Positions 16,187 through 25,156 of a DNA stretch of 64,000 nt are shown in pieces. A program made the translations under genes and the position numbers. Every line of letters begins with the position of its first letter. The first letter of the stretch is position 1. This DNA comes from an uncultured Eubacterium sp. (GTDB lineage Bacteria > Bacillota > Clostridia > Lachnospirales > Lachnospiraceae): assembly GCA_910584645.1 (NCBI GenBank), contig CAJUAU010000007.1, positions 62,001 through 126,000 of the forward strand. The letters run 5' to 3'. The notes below the pieces were generated by a model, which was not told the origin of the DNA, did not search any database, and worked only from the letters and a program-made list of their open reading frames with translations.

Positions 16187-17620
16187 CTAATCCAGCAGTT
16201 CTTTGAGGATCTGGTTTACCATTCCTGGGTCTGCCTTGCCCTTCATGGCTTTCATGGTCTGGCCTACCAGGAAACCGATGGCTTTGGTTTTTCCAGCCCG
16301 ATAATCCGAAACTGACTGTGTATTTTCAGCGATCACTTTCTCAATCGTCTCCCGGAGTGCCCCCTCGTCGTTGACTGTCCTCAGTCCGTTCTCCTCCACA
16401 TACTGCTCCACATCAATATCCTCAGAAAACATTTTTTCAAATACTTCCTTCGCCACCGTAGAGTTGATGGCATTCTCATCGGTCAGCTGGATGAGCTCCG
16501 CCAGATTCTCCGGCGTGAAGGTGATATCCTCCGGCTCCATCTCCTTTTCCTTTAAGAGACGCATGGTCTCCACCATAAGCCAGTTGGATACCTTTTTTGC
16601 ATTGTGGCAGATCGCCGTGGCAGCCTCGAACATATCCGCCAGACTCTTTGAGCTGGTAATAATATTGATATCGTATTCGGGTATATCAAACTCTTTCTTG
16701 TATCGTGCCGCCTTTTCCTCCTGAAGCTCCGGCTGGCGCGCCTTCACCTCAGCGATCCACTCATCACTGATGCTGACAGGCACCAGGTCTGGATCTGGAA
16801 AATAGCGGTAATCCTGGGCATCTTCTTTGGAGCGCATCGCATAGGAATACTCCTTATTATCATCCCAGCGCCTTGTCTCCTGGATGACCTTTTTGCCCTC
16901 CTCGATCAGTTCGATCTGGCGCGCCCGCTCTCCCTCGATGGCTCTGGAGATCGCCTTGAAGGAGTTCAGATTCTTCATTTCGGTACGGGTCCCAAACTCG
17001 GAAGTTCCCACCTCCCGGACAGAAAGGTTGACATCCGCCCGCATGGAGCCCTCGTTGAGCTTGCAGTCTGAAGCTCCCAGATACTGAATGGTCATACGGA
17101 GCTTTTCCAGATAAGCGATGACCTCTTCGGCGCTTCTCATATCCGGCTCTGACACGATCTCGATCAACGGCACTCCAGAACGGTTAAAATCTACCAGAGA
17201 ACAATCTTCCCAGTCGTCATGCACCAGTTTTCCAGCATCCTCTTCCATATGGATCTCATGGATCCCGATGGATTTTTTTCCTGCCGGCGTCTCAATATCC
17301 ACATGGCCGTCCCGGCAGATCGGCAGATACAGCTGGGAGATCTGATAGTTTTGCGGGTTATCCGGGTAAAAATAATTTTTCCGGTCAAATTTGCAGTACT
17401 GGGTGATCCTGCAGTTGGTGGCAAGTCCCACTGCCATGGCATATTCCACCACCTGCTTATTTAATACAGGAAGAGATCCCGGCATTCCGGTACAGACGGG
17501 ACAGGTGTGTGTATTGGGCGCACCTCCAAACTCTGTGGTACAGCCACAGAATATCTTTGTCTTTGTCGCAAGTTCTACATGAACTTCCAGTCCGATCACT
17601 GTTTCATATTGTTTTGCCAT
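16187..17620 (-). CDS. gatB: Asp-tRNA(Asn)/Glu-tRNA(Gln) amidotransferase subunit B
   Basis: 477 residues, normal for GatB. It recognises the misacylated tRNA and activates its Asp or Glu side chain with ATP before amide transfer. Visible features: the N-terminal G-L-E-V-H-V-E-L motif, the zinc site C-G-C...C-P-V-C at about 25-43, and D-F-N-R-S-G-V-P-L-I-E-I-V and F-D-R-K-N-Y-F-Y-P-D in the cradle domain. The C-terminal YqeY-like tail is G-F-L-V-G-Q-T-M-K-A-M-K-G-K-A-D-P. ATG 17620 follows AAAGGAGGGG. It is the last gene of aspS-gatC-gatA-gatB, 14 bases after gatA. Confidence 0.96.
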   Translation of the reverse strand: MAKQYETVIGLEVHVELATKTKIFCGCTTEFGGAPNTHTCPVCTGMPGSLPVLNKQVVEYAMAVGLATNCRITQYCKFDRKNYFYPDNPQNYQISQLYLPICRDGHVDIETPAGKKSIGIHEIHMEEDAGKLVHDDWEDCSLVDFNRSGVPLIEIVSEPDMRSAEEVIAYLEKLRMTIQYLGASDCKLNEGSMRADVNLSVREVGTSEFGTRTEMKNLNSFKAISRAIEGERARQIELIEEGKKVIQETRRWDDNKEYSYAMRSKEDAQDYRYFPDPDLVPVSISDEWIAEVKARQPELQEEKAARYKKEFDIPEYDINIITSSKSLADMFEAATAICHNAKKVSNWLMVETMRLLKEKEMEPEDITFTPENLAELIQLTDENAINSTVAKEVFEKMFSEDIDVEQYVEENGLRTVNDEGALRETIEKVIAENTQSVSDYRAGKTKAIGFLVGQTMKAMKGKADPGMVNQILKELLD

Positions 17621-17634
17621 GATATCCCCTCCTT

Positions 17635-19083
17635 TTATTGTTCCTGTGAGCGATGCTGCTCAAATGTATAAGCTGCGCGGATGATCTTTTTCTCCTGAAA
17701 ACAGTCCCCGATCAACTGCATCCCGATGGGAAGCCCTTTGTCGTCTTTTCCGCAGGGAAGGCTGATCCCGGGAAGTCCCGCCAGATTGACGGAGATGGTG
17801 TAAATATCCCCCAGATACATCTTGATGGGATCGCTTAGGCTCTCACCGACCTTTGGCGCCGTGGTGGGCGCTGCCGGAGCCAGTATCATATCATATCTCT
17901 CAAAGGCCTGGTCAAAGGCTTTTTTGATCAGCGCCTTGGTACGCAGCGCCTTCAGGTAATACGCATCATAATAACCGCTGCTGAGAACAAAGGACCCCAG
18001 CATGATCCGACGCTTAACCTCCGGCCCAAAGCCTTCCGAGCGGGTCTTTTTGTACATATTGTGAAGTCCCTCGTAGTCTCCGGTGCGGTATCCGTACTTT
18101 ACTCCGTCAAAGCGGGACAGATTCGAGCTTGCCTCCGCCGATGCGATCACATAGTAGGCAGGGATCGCATATTCCACAAGGCTCAGATCAAATTCTTCTA
18201 AAAGCGCCCCATTTTCCTCCAGAACCCCCGCCGCCTTTTCTATCGCAGTTTTTACCTGGGGATCCAGCCCCTCCCCAAAATAATCTCTGGGAATCCCGAT
18301 CTTCATTCCCTTGATGTCCGCCACAAGGGCGGAAGTAAAATCAAGATCCTCCCGCTGGATGGATGTACTGTCCTTTTTGTCATAAGAAGATATGGCTTCC
18401 AGAATGGCGGCACAGTCTGTGACGTCCTTTGCAATAGGCCCGATCTGATCCAGGGAAGAGCCGTAGGCGATCAGTCCATACCGGGAAACGGTGCCATAGG
18501 TGGGCTTGATCCCTGTAACACCGCAAAATGAACTGGGCTGCCGGATGGAACCGCCAGTATCGGAGCCCAGTGCGTAGGTGCATTCACAGGCCGCTACTGC
18601 CGCACAGGAACCTCCAGAAGACCCTCCCGGAACGTGCTCTGTATTGTGGGGATTTCTCGTGATACCATAGGCCGATGTCTCCGTGGTACTGCCCATGGCA
18701 AACTCATCCATATTTGTCTTTCCGATGATGACTGCCCCGGCTTTTTCCAGGTTCCGCACTGCTTCCGCGGAATAGGAAGGTACAAAATTCCCCAGGATTT
18801 TTGAACTGCAGGTGGTCAGGATTCCCCTGGTACACATATTGTCCTTTATCGCTGCCGGCACTCCCGCCAGAGGACTGTCCAGTGTGCCGCCGTCAATCTG
18901 CTTTTGAACCTCTTCAGCCTGTGCCAGAATGGTTTCCTCATCCAAAACTGTCACATAGCTGTTGATCTGGTCCTCACGCTTCTGGGTTTCTTCCAGAGCT
19001 GCCTTTGCCGCCTCTGCCACCCCGATCTCACCGCTCTTTATCTTTTTTCCAAGTTCTACTGCTGTTAAACTCATGATACTCAT
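17635..19083 (-). CDS. gatA: Asp-tRNA(Asn)/Glu-tRNA(Gln) amidotransferase subunit A
   Basis: 482 residues, typical length. GatA is the amidase-signature subunit that releases ammonia from glutamine. The Ser-cisSer-Lys triad is seen as Lys80 (A-A-I-K-D-N), Ser155 (G-G-S-S-G-G-S) and Ser179 (D-T-G-G-S-I-R). ATG 19083 follows AAAGGAGGAAG; a second in-frame ATG three codons on is less well placed. It lies 23 bases downstream of gatC and 14 bases upstream of gatB in one operon. Confidence 0.96.
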   Translation of the reverse strand: MSIMSLTAVELGKKIKSGEIGVAEAAKAALEETQKREDQINSYVTVLDEETILAQAEEVQKQIDGGTLDSPLAGVPAAIKDNMCTRGILTTCSSKILGNFVPSYSAEAVRNLEKAGAVIIGKTNMDEFAMGSTTETSAYGITRNPHNTEHVPGGSSGGSCAAVAACECTYALGSDTGGSIRQPSSFCGVTGIKPTYGTVSRYGLIAYGSSLDQIGPIAKDVTDCAAILEAISSYDKKDSTSIQREDLDFTSALVADIKGMKIGIPRDYFGEGLDPQVKTAIEKAAGVLEENGALLEEFDLSLVEYAIPAYYVIASAEASSNLSRFDGVKYGYRTGDYEGLHNMYKKTRSEGFGPEVKRRIMLGSFVLSSGYYDAYYLKALRTKALIKKAFDQAFERYDMILAPAAPTTAPKVGESLSDPIKMYLGDIYTISVNLAGLPGISLPCGKDDKGLPIGMQLIGDCFQEKKIIRAAYTFEQHRSQEQ

Positions 19084-19106
19084 GGCCGCTTCCTCCTTTC
19101 CCCGGA

Positions 19107-19400
19107 TTAGTCAAATGTCTTGGGCACCATATAGGTCCCCTCCTTTTTCTGTGGGGCGTTGGCAAGCATCTGCTCTCTGTCGTCCCCATTTGCCACAACA
19201 TCCTCACGGAACACATTATGAACAGGAAATACGTGGGACATCGGCTCTACTCCTTCCGTGTCCAGCTCATTTAATTTGTCTATATAATCCAGCATACTTC
19301 CCATGTCTTTCTTTGCCTGCTCTTTTTCCTCCCCGGAAAGCTCCAGCTTGGCGAGTATGCCTACGTATTCAATCGTCTCATCTGAAATAATATTTGCCAT
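19107..19400 (-). CDS. gatC: Asp-tRNA(Asn)/Glu-tRNA(Gln) amidotransferase subunit C
   Basis: 97 residues, the usual GatC size. It is the small belt subunit that wraps GatA and GatB. Family features are Y-V-G-I-L-A-K-L-E-L-S near residues 12-22, the M-L-D-Y-I-D-K-L-N-E-L-D-T segment and E-P-M-S-H-V-F-P-V-H-N. ATG 19400 follows AGGGAGG. It sits 42 bases after aspS. Confidence 0.95.
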   Translation of the reverse strand: MANIISDETIEYVGILAKLELSGEEKEQAKKDMGSMLDYIDKLNELDTEGVEPMSHVFPVHNVFREDVVANGDDREQMLANAPQKKEGTYMVPKTFD

Positions 19401-19442
19401 AATAATCCTCCCTAAATATATAAATAGCCGTGTGCCTGTCTG

Positions 19443-20774
19443 TTATGGTTCCAGCCGTGACAGGTCACGGGGAAACAGTGTTGTCTCCCTGACATTTTCT
19501 TCTCCCAGAAGCTTCATTGTGATCCGTTCCAGGCCGATTCCCAGTCCCCCGTGGGGCGGCATGCCGTGTTTAAAGATCATAAGATAATGCTCCATTCCCT
19601 CCTCTGTCATGCCCCGGGCCTCCATCTTTTCTTTCAGCATATCCAGATCATGTATTCTCTGGCCTCCGGTCGTTACCTCCAGCCCTCCAAACAGCAGGTC
19701 AAAACTGAGGGTGCATACCGGATCTGCCGGATCATCCATAGCATAAAAAGGACGTTTTCTCGAGGGGTAATGGGTCACAAACACAAAATCTGCACCGTAT
19801 TCCTCCTTAAAATACTGGCCGATCAGCATCTCTTCTTCTGGCTCAAGATCATAGGGATTACGGATCTTCCGGTCGTATTTCTCAGAGACCAGTCTTTTCG
19901 CCTCATCAAAGCGTACCTGGGGAATCTGATCCACCTTCGGAAGTTTCACTTCCAGAAGACTTAATTCCTTTGCATATTCTTTTTCCAAAAGATCTATCGT
20001 ATGCTGCAGAAATCCGGTTTCCATTTCCATAATATCCTGAAAACTTTCGATATACCCCATCTCAAGATCCAGGGACGTATACTCATTCAAATGGCGTTTG
20101 GTATTGTGCTTTTCTGCACGAAATACCGGTGCGGTTTCAAAAACCCGGTCAAATACACCTACCATCATTTGTTTGTAAAATTGTGGGCTCTGTTCGAGAA
20201 TTGCTGGTCTGTGAAAATAATCCAGTTTAAAGATATTTGCACCGCCCTCCGCACCTTTGGCGCCGATCTTCGGTGTATGGATCTCTGTAAATCCCTGTGA
20301 AAATAGATAATCACGGAAGCCTCTGACAACGGCCTCCTGAATTTTAAATTTTGCCCGCTCCCTGATGTTTCTGAGAGCAATGGGGCGAAGCTCCAGTTTG
20401 GTCTCCAATGAGGTATCCAGTTTCCATTTACCCACTGGAATCGGCACAGGCTCCTTCGGTTCCGATAAGATCCTGACCTTCTTAAGCCGGACTTCAAATC
20501 CATGGGGTGCCCGCTCTTCCCTGCTCACCCTTCCCTGAATCTCCACAGTGGCGGCCTCTTTCAGATCCTTCAGCGGCAGATCCACCGCTCCGGTTTCAAA
20601 GACGGTCTGCACCAGCCCTTCCCGTTTTCTGAGAATGACAAAGGCGACCTCTCCCATATCGCGGATGGTGTGTATCGCTCCGTTCATGGAGATGTCCCTG
20701 CCTTCATAGTCCCCGGTGAGGATGTCTGAGATTTCTACTACATCTTTTTTTGTCTGTCCTGAAACAAATTCCAT
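19443..20774 (-). CDS. aspS: Aspartate-tRNA ligase, archaeal-type, probably non-discriminating
   Basis: 443 residues from ATG 20774, preceded by GAGAGGGAAAGG. The frame stays open another 41 codons upstream, but that part lies in the terminator hairpin of the leader. The protein has an OB-fold anticodon domain (about 20-120) and a class II catalytic core with R-A-E-K-H-N-T-K-R-H-L-N-E-Y-T (motif 2) and G-L-G-I-G-L-E-R-I-T (motif 3). It lacks the GAD insertion of the 590-residue bacterial AspRS, so it is the short archaeal-type enzyme. Such enzymes in bacteria charge both tRNA-Asp and tRNA-Asn. The downstream gatCAB genes would amidate Asp-tRNA(Asn), giving the cell its Asn-tRNA. Confidence 0.93.
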   Translation of the reverse strand: MEFVSGQTKKDVVEISDILTGDYEGRDISMNGAIHTIRDMGEVAFVILRKREGLVQTVFETGAVDLPLKDLKEAATVEIQGRVSREERAPHGFEVRLKKVRILSEPKEPVPIPVGKWKLDTSLETKLELRPIALRNIRERAKFKIQEAVVRGFRDYLFSQGFTEIHTPKIGAKGAEGGANIFKLDYFHRPAILEQSPQFYKQMMVGVFDRVFETAPVFRAEKHNTKRHLNEYTSLDLEMGYIESFQDIMEMETGFLQHTIDLLEKEYAKELSLLEVKLPKVDQIPQVRFDEAKRLVSEKYDRKIRNPYDLEPEEEMLIGQYFKEEYGADFVFVTHYPSRKRPFYAMDDPADPVCTLSFDLLFGGLEVTTGGQRIHDLDMLKEKMEARGMTEEGMEHYLMIFKHGMPPHGGLGIGLERITMKLLGEENVRETTLFPRDLSRLEP

Positions 20775-20842
20775 GATCCTTTCCCTCTCTTTCTTTGTTT
20801 TTTGAGGTTTTGCTCCATCCGGGACTAACGCAGACGCGCAGC

Positions 20843-21250
20843 AAAAAACCCGTCCCAGTGAAACAAATGTTTCGCCTGGGACGGGCATGAATGTCATTTA
20901 TTCATAACCCGCGGTACCACCCGCGTTGAAGATTTTCTCTACAATTTAAAAAGATAATCTCCCTCTCAATATGCATATAACGGTGCTACCGGGTATGCCT
21001 ACTGCGTAGTACAACAAATATTAAATAATTGACACATTCATTTGTCTAATTGTCCAGCTGCTGCATCATAAACAACTATTCTGCGTAATGTATCAAAAGC
21101 TTAATTTTCGTAGTACTTAGTTCAGCATACCAGCTCCGGAATGTTCTCCTGCTTACCGCTCCCGCGGGACGCTCTCAGTCGGTGACGTCTCTTCCTGTCG
21201 TAAGTTCACTGCATAAGCAATCGTTTCCTTCAATGCCTTTGACTAAATTA
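20843..21250 (-). ncRNA. T-box leader riboswitch of the aspS-gatCAB operon
   Basis: On the minus strand the T-box core GGGTGGTACCGCG (20910-20922) is followed by a terminator whose stem CCCGTCCCAG/CTGGGACGGG (20849-20858 with 20876-20885) ends in six Ts (20843-20848). Upstream, about 21,100-21,240, lies Stem I with the usual GAGAG-type apical elements. In the 3' strand of Stem I the plausible specifier is AAC in CTGAACTA (21120-21122); GAC does not occur there. This suggests sensing of uncharged tRNA-Asn rather than tRNA-Asp. Confidence 0.88.
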
Positions 21251-21255
21251 GGCTT

Positions 21256-21284
21256 ATTTTATCACAATTAATTTCTAAATGCAA
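21256..21284 (-). promoter_or_regulatory. Promoter of the T-box leader
   Basis: TTGCAT (21279-21284), 17-base spacer, TAAAAT (21256-21261) on the minus strand. Confidence 0.65.
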
Positions 21285-21335
21285 GCAAAACTTTGCTTGA
21301 GTTTCGGTAATATTATCCACATCAGGCTAATTTAT

Positions 21336-21364
21336 TTTTCAAATGCATTTTGCGAAAACTCAAG
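21336..21364. repeat. Direct repeat at the left border of the ABC cassette
   Basis: TTTTCAAATGCATTTTGCGA(AAACTCAAG) matches 25107-25135 at 25 of 29 positions. It overlaps the stop codon of the second ABC gene. A related inverted copy (CTTGAGTTTCG) lies at 21296-21306. Confidence 0.6.
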
Positions 21365-23228
21365 ACCGTCTATAGTGCTTTGCCTGCGTCCTAAACATAT
21401 TGGCGTATATTCCGTCTTCCACGCCAAGCAGCTCTTCGTGGGTTCCATACTCTTTGATCGTGTTGTCAGCGAATACCGCAATATGGTCGCAGAATCTGCA
21501 GCTTGACAGCCTGTGTGATATGTATATTGCGGTTTTACCATCCATCAAGCTGTTAAACCGGCTGTATATATCATGCTCCGCCAACGGGTCAAGGGCCGCT
21601 GTAGGCTCGTCCAGTATGACAATCGGGGCGTTTCTGTAAAGCGCCCTGCTTATTGCAGTTTTCTGCTGCTGCCCTCCCGAAAGCTCCACGCCGTTTTCAT
21701 CGAAGCTCTTATAGATTACTGTATCGAGTCCTTTCTCAAGTTCCATTGCGTCGTCATAAAATCCAGACTGCCTAAGAACGCGCTCAACCTCCCCATCGTC
21801 GGATTTCTCATCAAATGTAATGTTCTCGCGCAGGCTGAACGCAAAAAGCTGAAAATCCTGAAAAACAACGGCAAACAATTTTCGGTATTCCTCATCGGAA
21901 TATTCCATAATGTTAACCCCGTCTATGCATATCTCACCGTCGGTCACGTTGTAAAGGTGGCATAGAAGCTTTATAAACGTAGTCTTCCCAGCACCGTTAA
22001 GCCCTACGATGGAAAGATGCTCCCCGGACTTTATTTTTATGTTCACATGCTTAAGCGCATAATCCTCACAACGGGGATATTTAAAGCTCACATCCTTAAA
22101 CTCTATTACATGCTCCCCATTTTTCACCGGCCTGTTTCCCGTCTCCATAGCCGCCGGATATCGCATAAACAAAAGAAACTGGTAGGCATAATTACACCGC
22201 TTCTTTATATCCATTCCAAATGTAATAATTCTGTGTATACTCCAGTACAGCTCAGAGGCAGATGAGATACACATCGTGAAATCACCTATTGATATTATCT
22301 TTTTCACCGCGAGATAACCGATGTAAAAATAACTGATCCCATCCCTCAGCGAATTAACGACATTGATCTTAATCCAGTTTCTTCCCGTTCTTACCGCCTC
22401 GTTTTTCCATCTTTCCACCATCTCATTCGTCTGAGCCTGTGCTTTCTTATGCATCATACCGCTGCTGTCGTATAATCTTATATCCTTACCATATTTAAAA
22501 TTAACAAGCCTGAACAATATATACCCAAAAACACGGTTTGATTTTGCAAGCTTTAAGAAATTCTCCTCCTGAATCTTATTGTTCTTTGCGTTGTAAAATG
22601 ACATTACAATAAGCGCTGCAAGCTGAAGCGGGATTAAAAGCGGACATTTAATAAAAATGATTATGGAGACACTCATTAGAACTGCCGCATTTAATATCAT
22701 CTGATACAGTGAGTCGAGAATTCCAACAACCCCTCCGCTGTACCAGCTTATTCCTTCCTTAGCCTTGTTAAGCTGGTCTAACACGTCCGGGTTCTCGGTG
22801 TGCTCAAAATCCATATTCATAGCCTGACCCGCAAGCTTCACCTCAAAATAACCGTTAAACCACTCATTCAGTGAAACCTTAATTCTTCGCATACAGCTGT
22901 TCAAAACCGATGCGCAAAATTCAATTACTATAATAAGCGACGTATATAATACAATCATATTCGTATGCTCAGATACGGGAGCGCCATTAATAACAAGCAC
23001 AAGCTCGTCTATTAGAAACTTTGGAAGCAGAACTTTTTTTATCGAGTCCACAAATTCCCCAAAAAACAATCCAAAGTATGACAAAAACAAAACGGGCTTT
23101 TCTTTCCACGCAGTTTTTATCATTAATGACAAAACGCTTCTCACTACTGGCTCTTTTTTTGAGCCGCTTTTTACTTTTTCAGCAGCAATTTCTTTTTCGC
23201 GGGCGGTTTCTTTTTTATAAATACCCAT
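21360..23228 (-). CDS. ABC transporter, permease and ATP-binding protein, second of pair
   Basis: 622 residues. A six-helix exporter membrane domain occupies about 45-340 and the nucleotide-binding domain about 370-600. Motifs: Walker A G-L-N-G-A-G-K-T-T-F, signature L-S-G-G-Q-Q-Q-K, Walker B I-V-I-L-D-E-P-T-A-A-L-D and a switch histidine in Y-I-S-H-R-L-S. The start at 23228 lies inside the preceding ABC gene (14-base overlap), so the two are coupled and probably form a heterodimer. The substrate is unknown; peptides or drugs are typical. Base composition is more AT-rich than the flanking housekeeping genes. Confidence 0.88.
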   Translation of the reverse strand: MGIYKKETAREKEIAAEKVKSGSKKEPVVRSVLSLMIKTAWKEKPVLFLSYFGLFFGEFVDSIKKVLLPKFLIDELVLVINGAPVSEHTNMIVLYTSLIIVIEFCASVLNSCMRRIKVSLNEWFNGYFEVKLAGQAMNMDFEHTENPDVLDQLNKAKEGISWYSGGVVGILDSLYQMILNAAVLMSVSIIIFIKCPLLIPLQLAALIVMSFYNAKNNKIQEENFLKLAKSNRVFGYILFRLVNFKYGKDIRLYDSSGMMHKKAQAQTNEMVERWKNEAVRTGRNWIKINVVNSLRDGISYFYIGYLAVKKIISIGDFTMCISSASELYWSIHRIITFGMDIKKRCNYAYQFLLFMRYPAAMETGNRPVKNGEHVIEFKDVSFKYPRCEDYALKHVNIKIKSGEHLSIVGLNGAGKTTFIKLLCHLYNVTDGEICIDGVNIMEYSDEEYRKLFAVVFQDFQLFAFSLRENITFDEKSDDGEVERVLRQSGFYDDAMELEKGLDTVIYKSFDENGVELSGGQQQKTAISRALYRNAPIVILDEPTAALDPLAEHDIYSRFNSLMDGKTAIYISHRLSSCRFCDHIAVFADNTIKEYGTHEELLGVEDGIYANMFRTQAKHYRRS

Positions 23229-25092
23229 TTTCCTGAACCCCCTCGTTTACATAATACTGTGCCTGAATATTATACATATTTGAGTATTCCCCTCCCTTTT
23301 CCAAAAGCGATTTATGGGTACCATACTCAGTCATTTCCCCGTCAACAAACATAGCTACATGATCGCAGAACTGCGTTGAACTCAGCCTGTGGCTTATGTA
23401 CACCGCCGTCTTATGTCCGATCAGTTTGTCAAATTCTTCATACAGCCGGCTCTCCGCCAGCGCGTCAAGCGCGGCTGTAGGTTCGTCCAGTATTACTACC
23501 GGCGCGTCCTTGTACAGAGCTCTGGCCAGGGCAAGCTTCTGCTTTTCTCCACCAGACAGATCAACGCCGTCATCATATATTACCTTTAACATCTCTGTAT
23601 ATAATCCCTGTGGAAGACTTTCTAATTTTTCTTTCAGGCCCGCCGCACACAGGCAATCTCCGGCCTTTTCCATGTCTGTCTGTTCCGGCGTCTTCATCGA
23701 CACATTTTCGGACAGCGGAAATGCAAACAATTCCACGGACTGGAATACCGGTGAAAATATTTTATAATAGCTCTCCCTATTATATTTATTTATATTAACG
23801 CCATTTAAAAGTATCTCCCCTTCCGCAGGCTCATACAGCCTCAGAAGAAGTTTTATAAAGGTCGTCTTTCCGGCGCCGTTTAAGCCTACGACCGCAAGCC
23901 TCTCACCCGGTTTAACAGTAAGGTTTATATTTTTAAGAGCCTGCTTGTCAGATTTGGGATAACAGAAAGAAACATTCTTAAATTCAAACTCATATTCATC
24001 TGATTCCGGTACAGGAAGTCCACTATCATCTTCTCCGCCGTCAAAATCTGCAAAACTCCGAAAATCATCCACCTCCCTGCTTCTCGCAAGAAGCTCTCCA
24101 ATATTTTTAAGCATTTCAGATACATAAGAAGAAAAAGTTGTAAATGACATTAAATACAGCGAAAAATTACCAATTGTCATTTTCCCGCCTACAACTTCAA
24201 ATATTAAATAAGCGTATATGACGATCTGCAAAATCAGTGAATTAACGGAGGATATTATGGCAAATATGTTCCAATGATGCTCGTTAGTTCTCTGTGCCTC
24301 ATATCTCTCAAGCATTAAAACCCGGAACTTGGAGCGAAGCCAGTCAGATACTCCTAGCAGCCTTATATCCTTTGCCGCAGCAAAATCTGTCGAAGCAGCC
24401 CTCATATAATAATATTTTCTGTTCCACGGAGCCAACTTATCCCAAACAAGTTTTTTTGTCTTCTTATTCGTGTAGTCCATAAATATAAAGTTCAATACCG
24501 CCATTACAGTAATGAATAACAGCATATAAACATTCATATTACCCAGAATAATTATTCCTGCAAGGACTACGGATATGCAGTTAAGCGTTTCGCTTATTCC
24601 TCTCATCATGCCCTCAACGCCGTTGCTATTATTGTCAACAGCACTCTCCGCCTTTGCATAGCAGTCCATTACATCTGGATTTTCTAAATGCTCATAATTA
24701 ATCCTCATTACCTTCAGATTTTTTTTCTGTGTCATAATCATTCTGGCATTTATATATCTCCACCAGATATGGCTGTTATAATAGGTATTCAAAAGGGTAA
24801 TAATGATCTGGACCAAACCAAACACTACAATTATGTAAAAAAGATTCCTCCATCCGTCACCTGACGTAATAGCGTCAATTACAAACTTACCGCCCACCGT
24901 CCACATATACTGCATAAACGGCGCTGTCAGAAATCCTATTAACATTATGACTATAAAGTGTTTGTCCACACTAATCATATTTTTTAAGATAAATCTAATA
25001 TTGCTAAATATCCCATAGCTATTATGAAGCAGATTATCTTCTTTTTTATCCTTACTGTCATGCTTATCTTTTTTTTCACTGTTATTTTTCAT
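23215..25092 (-). CDS. ABC transporter, permease and ATP-binding protein, first of pair
   Basis: 625 residues from ATG 25092, with the weak site AAGGCGG about 11 bases upstream; the frame extends further but without a better site. A charged N-terminus (residues 1-30, K-K-D-K-H-D-S-K-D-K-K-E-D) precedes the exporter membrane domain (about 45-350). The ATPase domain (about 385-610) has Walker A G-L-N-G-A-G-K-T-T-F, signature L-S-G-G-E-K-Q-K, Walker B V-V-I-L-D-E-P-T-A-A-L-D and S-H-R. It is 64 bases downstream of a secreted-protein gene and overlaps its partner by 14 bases. No peptide precursor or peptidase domain is seen that would show the cargo. Confidence 0.87.
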   Translation of the reverse strand: MKNNSEKKDKHDSKDKKEDNLLHNSYGIFSNIRFILKNMISVDKHFIVIMLIGFLTAPFMQYMWTVGGKFVIDAITSGDGWRNLFYIIVVFGLVQIIITLLNTYYNSHIWWRYINARMIMTQKKNLKVMRINYEHLENPDVMDCYAKAESAVDNNSNGVEGMMRGISETLNCISVVLAGIIILGNMNVYMLLFITVMAVLNFIFMDYTNKKTKKLVWDKLAPWNRKYYYMRAASTDFAAAKDIRLLGVSDWLRSKFRVLMLERYEAQRTNEHHWNIFAIISSVNSLILQIVIYAYLIFEVVGGKMTIGNFSLYLMSFTTFSSYVSEMLKNIGELLARSREVDDFRSFADFDGGEDDSGLPVPESDEYEFEFKNVSFCYPKSDKQALKNINLTVKPGERLAVVGLNGAGKTTFIKLLLRLYEPAEGEILLNGVNINKYNRESYYKIFSPVFQSVELFAFPLSENVSMKTPEQTDMEKAGDCLCAAGLKEKLESLPQGLYTEMLKVIYDDGVDLSGGEKQKLALARALYKDAPVVILDEPTAALDALAESRLYEEFDKLIGHKTAVYISHRLSSTQFCDHVAMFVDGEMTEYGTHKSLLEKGGEYSNMYNIQAQYYVNEGVQENGYL

Positions 25093-25106
25093 AATTATAA
25101 GCCGCC

Positions 25107-25135
25107 TTTTCAAGTACATTCCGCGAAAACTCAAG
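25107..25135. repeat. Direct repeat at the right border of the ABC cassette
   Basis: TTTTCAAGTACATTCCGCGA(AAACTCAAG), 25 of 29 identical to 21336-21364. It lies just upstream of the first ABC gene. Confidence 0.6.
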
Positions 25136-25156
25136 CACAACTTTGACAAGATGCCG

